Assembly: GCA_001804785.1 (NCBI GenBank)
Contig: MHBG01000021.1
Span: forward strand, 1-64,000
DNA length: 64,000 nucleotides
Origin: Lentisphaerae bacterium GWF2_45_14
GTDB taxonomy: Bacteria; Verrucomicrobiota; Lentisphaeria; Victivallales; GWF2-45-14
Reading direction: 5' to 3'
Shown: one piece after another, positions 29,670 to 40,200 of the stretch
Numbering within the stretch: position 1 is the stretch's first letter
Layout of the letters: each line of letters starts with the position of its first letter
The notes under the pieces: generated by a model
Database searches by the model: none
What the model was told of the DNA's origin: nothing
The model's input: the letters and a program-made list of their open reading frames with translations, nothing else
Position numbers and translations under genes: made by a program

Positions 29670-30767
29670 TTACTTATTCCTCATAGGCATAATAACGTAG
29701 AGAAAGCCTTCACCGCCTTCGATAGCTACCGGGCTGAATCCATCATTCATTTTAAGGACAACCTTATCAGCTGCCGAGTGACGGAACGGATCGGCTAGAA
29801 AGTCTGGATTAAATGAAATATCTATTTTTGTATCTGTATATGGAATTTCTATGTAGTCATTTCCTTCACCTACGTCTGTGCTGGCCGCCTTGAAGGAAAG
29901 GGTATTATTATCGAAACACAACTTTATGAAGGCGCTGCTGTCGGCCAAAGCTATTGATACAAGTTCGAGCTTAGCTATGAAAAGTTCTCTCGGAATGTCT
30001 ATAAACTTTCCGAATGACGGCGGAATTACCTGCCTATAATTGGGATAATTACCTTCAATAAGCTTTGTTGTAAGCTTGAATGAGGCCGTTACAAATGAAG
30101 CCTGTTTTTCGCCAAGCTCAATAGAAACTTCTCCATCTTTTTCGAGGAGTCTTTTAATTTCATTCGCACTTTTGAGTGGAATTATGGAATCACCATCACT
30201 TCCGCTTGTGCCTTCGTCAAGTATTTTTTCAACAAGCGCGAGCCTCTTTCCATCCGTGGCTACAGAAGTAAGAGTATTTTCCTTCATTGAAAAAAGAATA
30301 CCGTGAAGGACTTTTCTTGAGTCGTCCAAACTTACGGCATAAGATATCTGATCGAGTATTCTGGAAAGCTCCATTTCCTTAAATTTCATTTTTCTTATGG
30401 GAACGAAGTCTACAGGTACCGGAAAATCGTCGGAAGCAAGCCCTAGAAGCGTAAACTTGGCTGTTCCGCACTCTATCCTGGTGTGATGGTTCTCGTTGCA
30501 GTCCATGATCACATCGTCTCCTATAAACTTAGTAACGAGCGATAGAAGTTTCTTGGCACGTATGGTAGTCTTTCCCTCTTTTTCGATAGTAGCTTCGATG
30601 GAAGTTTTAATTCTGAGTTCAAGATCGGTAGCCGTTAGAGTAAGCGTAGAGCCTTCTGCCTCAAAAAGTATATTAGCAAGCACGGGAAGTGTAGATCTGT
30701 TACCTATGATATTGGTTACCTTTTGGAGGGCTTTCAGGAGCTTATCTTTTTTAACTTTTAATTTCAT
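29670..30767 (-). CDS. dnaN: DNA polymerase III subunit beta (sliding clamp)
   Basis: MKLKVKKDKLLKALQKVTNIIGNRSTLPVLANILFEAEGSTLTLTATDLELRI...FLYVIMPMR. Confidence 0.96.
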   Translation of the reverse strand: MKLKVKKDKLLKALQKVTNIIGNRSTLPVLANILFEAEGSTLTLTATDLELRIKTSIEATIEKEGKTTIRAKKLLSLVTKFIGDDVIMDCNENHHTRIECGTAKFTLLGLASDDFPVPVDFVPIRKMKFKEMELSRILDQISYAVSLDDSRKVLHGILFSMKENTLTSVATDGKRLALVEKILDEGTSGSDGDSIIPLKSANEIKRLLEKDGEVSIELGEKQASFVTASFKLTTKLIEGNYPNYRQVIPPSFGKFIDIPRELFIAKLELVSIALADSSAFIKLCFDNNTLSFKAASTDVGEGNDYIEIPYTDTKIDISFNPDFLADPFRHSAADKVVLKMNDGFSPVAIEGGEGFLYVIMPMRNK

Positions 30768-31047
30768 TGTACTTCCGCCTTTTGTTCTTATGAAAAATAA
30801 CTTATTCCATAGAAAGTTAATGTCTTTTAATAATTCTTCAATATTTCTTTTATATTTTATTTCTATTATTATATCTTGTTTACTCTGTTGATAATTCAGA
30901 TTTTGAGTTTAATTTTATGTTATTGACCTATTAATAAGTATATTTACTTTACCGTTAAAAAGAGTAAATTAACATAAAAAAAACTTATTTACAAAATAAT
31001 TAACATGAAAACAATCAATCTATCAACATGGAAACGGAGACTATAAA

Positions 31048-31683
31048 ATGAAAGATCATTTAAAGAACCTTATAAATAGATATCCCGACCTTTCCGTTAT
31101 AGAAAAAGAAGTATACACCGCTTATAGCATGATAGAAAGCTCCTTTTCATCAGGAGGCAAACTTTTTACTTGTGGAAACGGCGGAAGCGCGTCAGACGCC
31201 GATCACATTGTTGGTGAGCTTATGAAGTCATTTGTACTTAATAGACGGATAAGTGACGTGTTTGAAAAGAAAATTGACGAAAAATTTGGAAGTGACGGAC
31301 AATTTCTCGTCAAAAACCTTCAAAGAGGCCTCAGGTCTATCTGTCTGAACGGACATCCGGCACTTTTTTCGGCATATTGCAACGATGTTGAAAGCAATAT
31401 GGTCTATGCACAGCAGCTATTTGTAATGGGTGATAAAAACGATTGCCTCCTCGCCATCTCTGCCAGCGGTAATTCCGAAAATATATATAGATGCCTTCAG
31501 ACCGCCTCCGTAATGGGCCTTAAAACAATACTCCTTACGGGCGGCAAGGGGGGCAGATGCGCTCCCCTGGCTGACTGCGCCGTCAAAGTTCCGCGCGAAG
31601 AAACATACCAAATACAGGAGCTTCACCTTCCGATTTATCATGCTCTCTGCCTTGCGCTAGAGGAAAAGTTCTATGGCTGCTGA
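31048..31683 (+). CDS. gmhA: SIS-domain phosphoheptose isomerase-like protein
   Basis: GGKLFTCGNGGSASDADHIVGELMKSF; LLAISASGNSENIYRCLQTASVMGLKTILLTGG; QELHLPIYHALCLALE. Confidence 0.88.
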   Translation: MKDHLKNLINRYPDLSVIEKEVYTAYSMIESSFSSGGKLFTCGNGGSASDADHIVGELMKSFVLNRRISDVFEKKIDEKFGSDGQFLVKNLQRGLRSICLNGHPALFSAYCNDVESNMVYAQQLFVMGDKNDCLLAISASGNSENIYRCLQTASVMGLKTILLTGGKGGRCAPLADCAVKVPREETYQIQELHLPIYHALCLALEEKFYGC

Positions 31684-32404
31684 AAAGAAACGAGAACTTC
31701 AACACGTAGCTATTATAATGGACGGCAATGGTCGCTGGGCTAAAAAACATGGACTTGAGCATATAGAAGGGCATAAGAAAGGAGCCGAAGCTGTAAAACA
31801 ATCCGTAGAGGTTGCGAAGGAACTAGGGATAAAGTACCTTACTCTTTACGCTTTCAGCACCGAAAATTGGAAAAGGCCCGAGAACGAAGTAAAAGGTCTT
31901 ATGAGTCTTCTCAGAGATTTTCTGGAGAAGCACATGGACGAAATGAACGAAAAAGGAATAAGTATAAGAGCTGTCGGAAGAATAGACAAACTTCCTTTTC
32001 TCACAAGAAGAAAACTTCTTTCAGCCATAAAAAAAACCCGTAACAATAAAGAAGGTACCCTTGTACTGGCCCTTAATTACGGGGGAAGGGCGGAGATAGT
32101 CGATGCCGCGAAAAAAATCGCCGACGATGTATCGAACGGAAAAATAAAATCTTCAGACCTTGATGAAGAGCTCTTTAAAAACTATCTTTATGCGCCGGAC
32201 ATTCCGGATCCGGAGCTTATGATAAGGACAAGTGGAGAATTCCGTTTAAGTAATTTTCTGTTGTGGGAACTTTCATACTCGGAAATATATATATCGGATG
32301 TATTGTGGCCGGATTTTGATAAAAATGAGTTTAAAAAGGCGGTCGAAAGTTATTACGGAAGAGACCGTCGTTTCGGCGGCAGGCAGAGCAAAGCTCTGCA
32401 CTAA
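31673..32404 (+). CDS. uppS: undecaprenyl diphosphate synthase (isoprenyl transferase)
   Basis: HVAIIMDGNGRWAKKHGLEHIEGHKKGAEAV; LTLYAFSTENWKRP; DPELMIRTSGEFRLSNFLLWELSYSEIY. Confidence 0.97.
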   Translation: MAAEKKRELQHVAIIMDGNGRWAKKHGLEHIEGHKKGAEAVKQSVEVAKELGIKYLTLYAFSTENWKRPENEVKGLMSLLRDFLEKHMDEMNEKGISIRAVGRIDKLPFLTRRKLLSAIKKTRNNKEGTLVLALNYGGRAEIVDAAKKIADDVSNGKIKSSDLDEELFKNYLYAPDIPDPELMIRTSGEFRLSNFLLWELSYSEIYISDVLWPDFDKNEFKKAVESYYGRDRRFGGRQSKALH

Positions 32405-32428
32405 ATCAAAAGAAAGAGGGGTAGAATA

Positions 32429-33250
32429 GTGTTTATAGCAAGAACGTTCAGTTTTGTCATAATAGTACCCCTCTTTATATATGCTGTTTATTTTAAAACA
32501 GTTCCAGCTAATATACTATTTATCACTTTTGCGATTATTCTGGGTTTTCAGGCGGTAAATGAATATCTCAAAATGCTGTCGCAGGGCGGATGGAAGTCAT
32601 ACAGATTGCTTGGTGCAGTATTCGGACTGCTTCTGATAATATCAAGCTTCTATTCTAAAATGTTCATAGTATTGTTGCTTGAATCAATGACATTCTGGGT
32701 TGTTTTGCTTTTTTCAAAAGATAAGAAGGAAAGTCTTCAGAAAATAATAGTTTCGTCGTCATCGTTGATAATGGTGGCTTTGCCTCTGAGTATTCTTGTA
32801 TTAATACATGAATCATCTTCCGGAAATGCATTGTTGCTCTATCTTATACTTGTAACGAAGGCCGGCGATACCGGGGCTTATATAACTGGAACCATTTCCT
32901 CGAAGATGATGTCTGGCGGAAATCACAAAATAGTACCGTCAATAAGTCCGAAAAAATCGTGGGAAGGTACGATAGGCGGTCTTGTTTTCAGTATAGCGAT
33001 AAGTATTATAATGTGGAATATCTTCCGTTTTTCAGGGAGTCTTTTCATTTTTCCTGTTATTTTGGGATTTTTATTTTTCTGGGGCGGCTTTGCCGGGGAC
33101 CTTGCGGAATCATGCATAAAGAGGATTTGCGGAGTGAAAGATTCCGGAAACATAATTCCCGGAATGGGCGGAGTACTTGATATTCTGGACAGTCTAATGA
33201 TAAACGCCCTTGTCTTTATTGTCGTATTTGAGACTCTTAAGATATTTTAG
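32429..33250 (+). CDS. cdsA: phosphatidate cytidylyltransferase
   Basis: Multi-TM; GDTGAYITGTISSKMMSGGNHKIVPSISPKKSWEGTIGG; GDLAESCIKRICGVKDSGNIIPGMGGVLDILDS signature; GTG start. Confidence 0.95.
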   Translation: MFIARTFSFVIIVPLFIYAVYFKTVPANILFITFAIILGFQAVNEYLKMLSQGGWKSYRLLGAVFGLLLIISSFYSKMFIVLLLESMTFWVVLLFSKDKKESLQKIIVSSSSLIMVALPLSILVLIHESSSGNALLLYLILVTKAGDTGAYITGTISSKMMSGGNHKIVPSISPKKSWEGTIGGLVFSIAISIIMWNIFRFSGSLFIFPVILGFLFFWGGFAGDLAESCIKRICGVKDSGNIIPGMGGVLDILDSLMINALVFIVVFETLKIF

Positions 33251-33276
33251 CCAATGACTTTATAGGAGAATTTGCG

Positions 33277-33759
33277 ATGCGTAAGAACATTTTAAGGCTT
33301 CTCGGTGAGAATGCCAGAATTTCATTCAGGGAAATTGCCGAAAGGCTGAATATATCTGAAAATGAAGCAATGGAAATCGTTGGCGAGATGGAGGGCGAGG
33401 GAATCATCAAAGGTTATAAGGTTATAATAGATGAAAAAGCTGTTGCCGATAATGTCGTGAGGGCAATTATTCAGGTTAAGGTAAGACCTGAACGCGAAGG
33501 CGGTTTTAACAATATAGCAAAAAGACTCAGCCGCTTTCCGGAAGTTTCCTCACTTTATCTTGTTTCGGGCGGTTACGATCTCCAGCTCGAAGTGCAAGGA
33601 GAGACACTTCATGAAGTGGCCACATTCGTCTCAAGCAAACTCGCTACTATTGACGGGGTTATTTCGACAGCGACACACTTTCTTTTGAAAAAATATAAGG
33701 AATCAGGCAGGATTCTGCACGATGAGGATGAATATGAAAGACTCAAAATCACGCCTTGA
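33277..33759 (+). CDS. Lrp/AsnC family regulator
   Basis: N-terminal HTH ILRLLGENARISFREIAERLNISENEAMEIV; RAM-like C-terminus. Confidence 0.9.
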   Translation: MRKNILRLLGENARISFREIAERLNISENEAMEIVGEMEGEGIIKGYKVIIDEKAVADNVVRAIIQVKVRPEREGGFNNIAKRLSRFPEVSSLYLVSGGYDLQLEVQGETLHEVATFVSSKLATIDGVISTATHFLLKKYKESGRILHDEDEYERLKITP

Positions 33760-34915
33760 AGGCAAAATAGCGAAACATATAGCGACCCTTCCCCGAAGCG
33801 GGATAAGGGATTTTTTCGAGCTTGTGAACGCGATGGACGACGATGTGATTTCTCTTGGGATAGGCGAACCCGACTTCGCCACACCCTGGCACATAAGAGA
33901 GTCAGCCATATACTCCATCGAAAGAGGTCATACGAGTTATACCTCGAACCTCGGACTTCTTTCGCTGCGCAAAGAGATAGCAAGATATCTCGCTCAGGAT
34001 TACGGAATTGAATATAATCCCGTAAACGAATGTATAATTACCGTCGGCGTGAGTGAGGCCCTTGATATTCTTATTCGTGCAATAACTGAACCCGGCGATG
34101 AAATCATATATCATGAACCTTGCTATGTTTCCTATGCGGCGGAGATTGTGATGGCGGGCGGCGTTCCGGTTGCGGTAAATACCCGTGAAGAAAATAATTT
34201 TGCGCTCGACCCGGAGGATTTCAGAAAAGCGATAACTTCGAAAACAAAGGCGATTCTGCTTAATTTTCCCTGCAATCCGACCGGAGCATCACTTTCAATG
34301 GAACAGAAAAAGCAGATTGCAGATATCGCCATTGAGCACGATCTTATAGTTATAAGTGATGAAATATATTCGGAACTTACATATAATGAAAGAACTCCGA
34401 CAATAGCCTCTCTACCCGGAATGAAGGAAAGAACTGTTTTCCTCCACGGTTTTTCAAAGGCCTTTGCGATGACAGGGTTCAGACTTGGCTATGCCTGCGG
34501 TCCCGCGGAACTGATAGAGGCCATGATGAAAATTCATCAGTATTCAATGCTCTGTGCTTCAATTATAGCACAGGAAGCAGGAGAAGAAGCCCTCAAAAAC
34601 GGAATGAGGGAAATGCTGAAAATGAAGGCGGAATATCAGGAGAGAAGAAACGTTATAACAAAGAGACTCAACGAAATGGGACTCAAGTGCGTAACACCGT
34701 CCGGCGCCTTCTATGCCTTTCCAAATATAACAAGCACCGGACTAAGTTCAAAGGATTTTGCTACGAGACTTCTGTGCGAAGGCAAAGTGGCTGTAGTACC
34801 AGGCACGGCGTTCGGCAAATGCGGAGAAGGGTACGTAAGATGTGCCTACGCCGCATCAATGAGCGACATATATACGGCAATGGACAGAATAGAAAAATTT
34901 CTTCTTACAATTTAA
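33722..34915 (+). CDS. class I/II PLP-dependent aminotransferase
   Basis: SGIRDFFELV...ISLGIGEPDF; NFPCNPTGA; VISDEIYSELTYNE; HGFSKAFAMTGFRLGYACG (PLP Lys); RCAYA. Confidence 0.93.
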   Translation: MRMNMKDSKSRLEGKIAKHIATLPRSGIRDFFELVNAMDDDVISLGIGEPDFATPWHIRESAIYSIERGHTSYTSNLGLLSLRKEIARYLAQDYGIEYNPVNECIITVGVSEALDILIRAITEPGDEIIYHEPCYVSYAAEIVMAGGVPVAVNTREENNFALDPEDFRKAITSKTKAILLNFPCNPTGASLSMEQKKQIADIAIEHDLIVISDEIYSELTYNERTPTIASLPGMKERTVFLHGFSKAFAMTGFRLGYACGPAELIEAMMKIHQYSMLCASIIAQEAGEEALKNGMREMLKMKAEYQERRNVITKRLNEMGLKCVTPSGAFYAFPNITSTGLSSKDFATRLLCEGKVAVVPGTAFGKCGEGYVRCAYAASMSDIYTAMDRIEKFLLTI

Positions 34916-35035
34916 ACCGGTTTTACCTTTCCGTCACTCTGTAGTATTCGGCTCAATATTATAGACAGCCGGTCGGCATTACGTATGAATTTAAGATTCT
35001 CATTTATAAAAAGGGGGATTTTTTCGAATGGTCAG

Positions 35036-35063
35036 TTGAAAAAATCAAATGATTTGATATAAT
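35036..35063 (+). promoter_or_regulatory. sigma-70-like promoter with a perfect palindrome in its spacer
   Basis: TTGAAA (35036-35041), 16-bp spacer, TATAAT (35058-35063); ATCAAAT-G-ATTTGAT at 35044-35058. Confidence 0.6.
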
Positions 35064-35085
35064 AATATTAAGGAGACCTGAAAAA

Positions 35086-36486
35086 ATGCCGTCCGTAAAG
35101 AAAAAACACCAGCAACTGTATGATATTCTTCTACATGCTCTTTCGGTCGGTACGTATCCACAAGGGAAAAAACTGCCCAAGATGACCGAACTGGCAGAAC
35201 AGTATTCCGTAAGCGTAAATGTGGTTACGAGATCGGTTGCACTGCTCAAGGAGAGAAATCTTGTTTCAATAAAGGCAGGAGAAGGGATATTTTCGAATGC
35301 AGATATCCTGAAAAAATGCACGCCCTCCAAAAAATATTCCGGCGAAAGGGTTTTTTCCGCACTGGGGAAGATGAAAACATTATCAGTATTGATTGAAGAT
35401 ACCGAATCCTGGCAAGTTTCATTCTGGAATTCATTTTTTGATGGATTTACAAGGAAAAATCCGGATATTGAGCTTAATGTATTTTTTGGTCGAAAAGGGC
35501 TTTCCAATGTCGAACACCATGATATGATTATAGGGGGGAATCATTTCATTAATATTTCCGGATACGGTATAGATGATTTTATACCAGTGGCGAAATTGGA
35601 ACTTTTCGCGGACGGTCTGTACGATAACAAGATATTACATCCTCACGATCTGGCCTGGAAGAATAAAACTTGTCTTTATCCGATAGCCTTTCAGCTTCCA
35701 TTGGTACTTCATCGGGGGATGGGCTATGATGTTACAGAGGGATTGAACGTTATCGACTTTATTGATAACCTAAAAAAGACCAAAAAGCTTGAGCAGGTTC
35801 GCTATAAGACATGGTCATTGCAGAATTTCATGGTTAATTGCGGCTGTTGCTGCTTTGACTCAGTCACCGGGGAATTTAAAATTGACAACCGGAAGAAATG
35901 GCAGACGGTGATCGACCGGATAAAAAGCCTCTACAGTGGAGGTGACATGCTGGCGCTTCACGGTAAGCCGCTTGACTATAATTCCCTATTTAAGAATGAG
36001 CTGGGCAAAGGTATATATTATATGGAATATCCATATAATAATCCTGACATCACGGAAAAGGGGAATATCGATGTTTCACCATATCCGATGGGAGACATAT
36101 TTCCTCTCATTCCTATTTGTGGATGTATATTGAAAAAAACTCGATTTCCGGAGGAGGCCCAGAGGCTAATATCCGGATTACTTGAGCCAGGTGTTCAACA
36201 GGAGTATATGAATTGCAGAATCGGTTTTCCCGTAGCTGTAGATATTTTGGAGAAAAGTCGTTTTTCCTACCTCGTAAAACAATTATCAAAGCTGAAGAAA
36301 GTTCAGGTTGTCCCATTTGATCAAATTCTGGACGACGCTGTTGAAACAGTTTTCATATGGGAACTTTACTATTACTTTTGCGGCAGGATTGATGGAGACG
36401 TTTTATCAAAAGTGGAGAAAAAGATTGACTATTTCATTAAAAATTATAGAGTAAAGGAGAAAGGTTCGGCTAATGAAAATACGTAG
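35086..36486 (+). CDS. GntR-type HTH regulator with extracellular solute-binding-protein-like sensor domain
   Basis: N-terminal w[50 protein letters not shown]-terminal SBP type 1-like segments [19 protein letters not shown] and [38 protein letters not shown]; no signal peptide. Confidence 0.7.
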   Translation: MPSVKKKHQQLYDILLHALSVGTYPQGKKLPKMTELAEQYSVSVNVVTRSVALLKERNLVSIKAGEGIFSNADILKKCTPSKKYSGERVFSALGKMKTLSVLIEDTESWQVSFWNSFFDGFTRKNPDIELNVFFGRKGLSNVEHHDMIIGGNHFINISGYGIDDFIPVAKLELFADGLYDNKILHPHDLAWKNKTCLYPIAFQLPLVLHRGMGYDVTEGLNVIDFIDNLKKTKKLEQVRYKTWSLQNFMVNCGCCCFDSVTGEFKIDNRKKWQTVIDRIKSLYSGGDMLALHGKPLDYNSLFKNELGKGIYYMEYPYNNPDITEKGNIDVSPYPMGDIFPLIPICGCILKKTRFPEEAQRLISGLLEPGVQQEYMNCRIGFPVAVDILEKSRFSYLVKQLSKLKKVQVVPFDQILDDAVETVFIWELYYYFCGRIDGDVLSKVEKKIDYFIKNYRVKEKGSANENT

Positions 36487-37198
36487 AAGCCTTTTTATTT
36501 CAGGATGTAAGCCATTGGAGCGTAGAGGTTTTACATTGATAGAACTCCTGGCGGTTATTTCTATTATAGCAATGCTTGCTTCATTGCTTCTGCCGTCATT
36601 AAGCCGGGCACGAGAAAAAGCGAGGCAATTGACATGCATAAACAACCTCAAGCAACTCGGCTCTTCGTTTATGATGTATGCGAATGATAAAAGTGAGTAC
36701 ATTGCTACGATGTGGGACGGGAAATATTCATGGACAGACCTTCTTGCCCCTTATTGCACAAAATTTACCGACCCCGAAGAGGCACGCATTAGGAGACCAA
36801 CTGTCTTTAATGATTCAAGAGCCGCAAATTACAGCCCCTTCATCTGTTCTACGGAAAAGCGTATTTGGGGGGATTATTCAAGCGGCTGGGTGAATTACGT
36901 GTCGAATTATTCCCTGAACCGCGACCTCATGGTAGCCTCAAGTACTAATTATGACCGTCCGGTCCAGAAACTTTCTTCCATGAGTCAGCCTGCAAGATGC
37001 GGGTTATTATTTGACGGCAAAAATATTCCTTATGTTATGCATTTTAATGAAATACTTACAGCTACCGGTTATGTCGATTGGCGTCACAATAATTCTATAA
37101 GTATACTTTTTGTTGACGGACATGTGTCCTCTAACCGACAGTCACCAATTCTTCCTATTGCATATAACCCTGACGACAACAATAAGCTCTGGCAATAA
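36473..37198 (+). CDS. prepilin-type N-terminal cleavage/methylation protein (H-X9-DG type)
   Basis: [38 protein letters not shown]-terminal [16 protein letters not shown] fits H-X9-DG; 14-nt overlap with the upstream regulator. Confidence 0.94.
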   Translation: MKIRRSLFISGCKPLERRGFTLIELLAVISIIAMLASLLLPSLSRAREKARQLTCINNLKQLGSSFMMYANDKSEYIATMWDGKYSWTDLLAPYCTKFTDPEEARIRRPTVFNDSRAANYSPFICSTEKRIWGDYSSGWVNYVSNYSLNRDLMVASSTNYDRPVQKLSSMSQPARCGLLFDGKNIPYVMHFNEILTATGYVDWRHNNSISILFVDGHVSSNRQSPILPIAYNPDDNNKLWQ

Positions 37199-37240
37199 TT
37201 AAATAATATAGAAAATTTTAACAATAAAAAAGGTGCGCGT

Positions 37241-40200
37241 ATGTCTCTAAAAAACTTATTCTTTCTCGGCATCATGTCTTTTGTCTTTTCAAACAGCGTA
37301 GTTTTAAGAGGGAGTGAACCGATATTTTCCGCTTCTTTCGATAAGACCTTTACGGCGGAAAAAGCGGCAGGAAATCCCATAGGATCTGTTGGAGAAGAGG
37401 TGAATCTTGAGACTATGGATATTTATCTAAAAAAAGGTGTTGCCGGAAGAGCACTTCTCACGGGAATATCCGATGATGGTAAAAAATCTCTTTGCTGCAA
37501 GTTTAAGGCCGAAAAGAATATAAAAATTGAGCAGGGAACCGTCCTCCTATGGGTACAGCCGGTTGACTGGACTGGAACGGATAAAAATTTTCACATATTC
37601 TTTGAAGCGGAAAATGAAAATGTTAAAGACCGTTTCCTTATATATAAATATTTTAATTCCGATGAGCTTACCTTTCTTATAGGACCCGCGGAGCGCAATG
37701 GAGAACATTTTAACTGGAATATTGCCAGGACATCCATCAAGAACTGGAAACCTGATGAGTGGTATTTTATAGCATGCTCATGGGATAAGGAAAACTTGAA
37801 ACTTTATGTTAATGGAGAACTCGTTAAAACTGAAAAGATGAAAGAACCACTGAAAGGCGGTCCTTTTAAGGATTTCGGAATAGGGGGATTGAGACCGGGG
37901 GATTGGGAAAATGCGACGGGAAAGACTCTTATCGATGAGGTTGAAATTTACGATGTCGCTCTTTCGGGAAAAGATATTTTCAAGCAATGGGAAAAGTATA
38001 AAGTTTCAACAGCCCAGGCTCTGCCAGAAATAGTATTAGGTCAGGCGGCAAAGACCGTTGTTGACGGAGTAATAAATGAAGGGGAATATGCCTTTAGCGG
38101 GTGTGGTTTTTATGGAATGGATGGAAAATTAGCGACAGAGCAGAGCAGATATTTCTTGAATTATGATGCCGAAAATATTTATGTGGGGGTTACAACTCCG
38201 GTCGTCGGCAAATTACGCTCGGAATGTTCTACTCGTGACGACAGTCTCTGGACAGATGATTCTATCGAAATTTTTCTTATGCCCAAGACCTCTTCTTCCA
38301 GTTATTTTCAGCTGGTATTCAATACAAAAGGAGCTTTATACGATTCTGAAAAGAATAATGCATCATGGAATGCGGGGAAGTTTCCAATTGTCAATAAAGT
38401 TACTGAAAAGGAGTGGGTATTCGAAATATCCATTCCTTTCAAGGAATTGAAGACAGAATCTCCGGGGTTGAACGAAAAATGGAAAATCAACATTTGCAGA
38501 ACATATTCCGAACTGAAATTATTTACGGCCATATCTCCTGTCAAAAACGGTTACCATGACTTCAATAATTTTGTTTCGCTGTGTTTCAATCCAGATGCTC
38601 CGTTGTTAAACTTTAGATCTATAGGGAACATTTTCTCAAGCAACCTTAATCTTGCTCTTGAGATAAAAAACAAATCTTCGGATAATAAAGACTTTGAGGT
38701 ATTGGTCGAGTTGGATGAAAACGGGAAAAAGTCTGTTAATTTTAATGAAAAATATCAGGTTGCTGGCGGTAAAAGCTGTCAAGTTTCTGTTAAAAAAGAA
38801 GATTTTGGTGTTGATGGTGTGTTGAAAATAGATTTGAACTCATCATCCTACGGCAAGCTTTATCGTGCTGAATTTCCTTTTTCTAAAATTCTCCCGATGA
38901 TGGTGCGATTCATTTATACCGATATTAAAAATCAGATTTTGAAAGCTAATATAAAATTCAACAGCATGCTTTTTAAGGACAATTTGAATATGCGTTTGAG
39001 GATGCTCGACTCTAACGGAAAAGCCTGTGCTGAAAAAATTTACAATCCTGATTCACAGATATATGAAGCTGATCTGGACATATCAGGATTGAAACCTGGC
39101 GATTATTCTCTGGAGATAGCATCCATAGATAAAGATGATAATCCCGTCTGCAGTTATCAGCGATTGTTTAACAAACCTTCAATACCCGCGCCATGGGCGG
39201 CAAATAAGATAGGTATATCGGACTTAATCCCTCCTCCATGGATACCGATGAAAGTAAACGGAACAGAAATTTCATGTTGGGGCAGAGAATATATTTTTGA
39301 TAAGACAATTCTGCCATCGGAGATAATTTCCAAAGGTAAAAAAATGCTGGCTGCGCCAATGCGTTTTTCTTCCGTCCAGAGTGGAAAGGCCATCCAGTAT
39401 TCACCCGGAACTGTTAAATATACTGACTGTAAGGATAATGAAGTCCGTCTGGAAGCTTTTTCCGAAACAGAAGGTATCAATTTTAAATCACGGGTTTCTA
39501 TGGAATATGATGGTTTCATGTGGATAGAGGTTGAACTTTCCCCCGCATCGGGAGCTCCTGTCAAAATTGATAATTTAGCTCTTGAGATTCCATTAAAACC
39601 TGAATTTGCGACACTGGTGCATAATTGTGAAAAAGGATACAATTTCCGCTACGAAGGAGATGGGTCAACCGGCTCAGTGCCTTCAGAAGGATGGCGTAAA
39701 AATATTTTCAAGAAACCTGTCTTCTGGGTCGGCAATGAAGATGCCGGGATACAATGGTTTGCCGAAGAAATGAGCGGCTGGTCTGTTAAGGACAAGGGGA
39801 AAAGCGCCGAAATAATCCCAGGGGAAAAAGAAACAATAGTTAAAATAAATATTATAGACAACCCTTTAGAAATCAAAGGAATACGAAAGTTTGCCTTCGG
39901 GATTCAAGCCACGCCCGTCCGCCCCATAAATAAAAACTGGCGCAGGCTGCGTGTTGACAATGAAGTCAGGGCATGGTTCCCATGGACTGATTTATTTAAC
40001 TATCCTGACTCTAAGTCGGCGGATAAAAAAAAGATTGAAACACAACTTAAATGGTATAAAGGAAAGGAAATCCTCTGGTATCTGGCAATTTATGCGGCTA
40101 CTCCATTCTCTCCCGAATGGCCGTACTGGGCAATGGAATGGGAAAAAATACCGCCGCAAATGGGGGATATTATGTATCCAGATTCGAGAGAATGGGCGGC

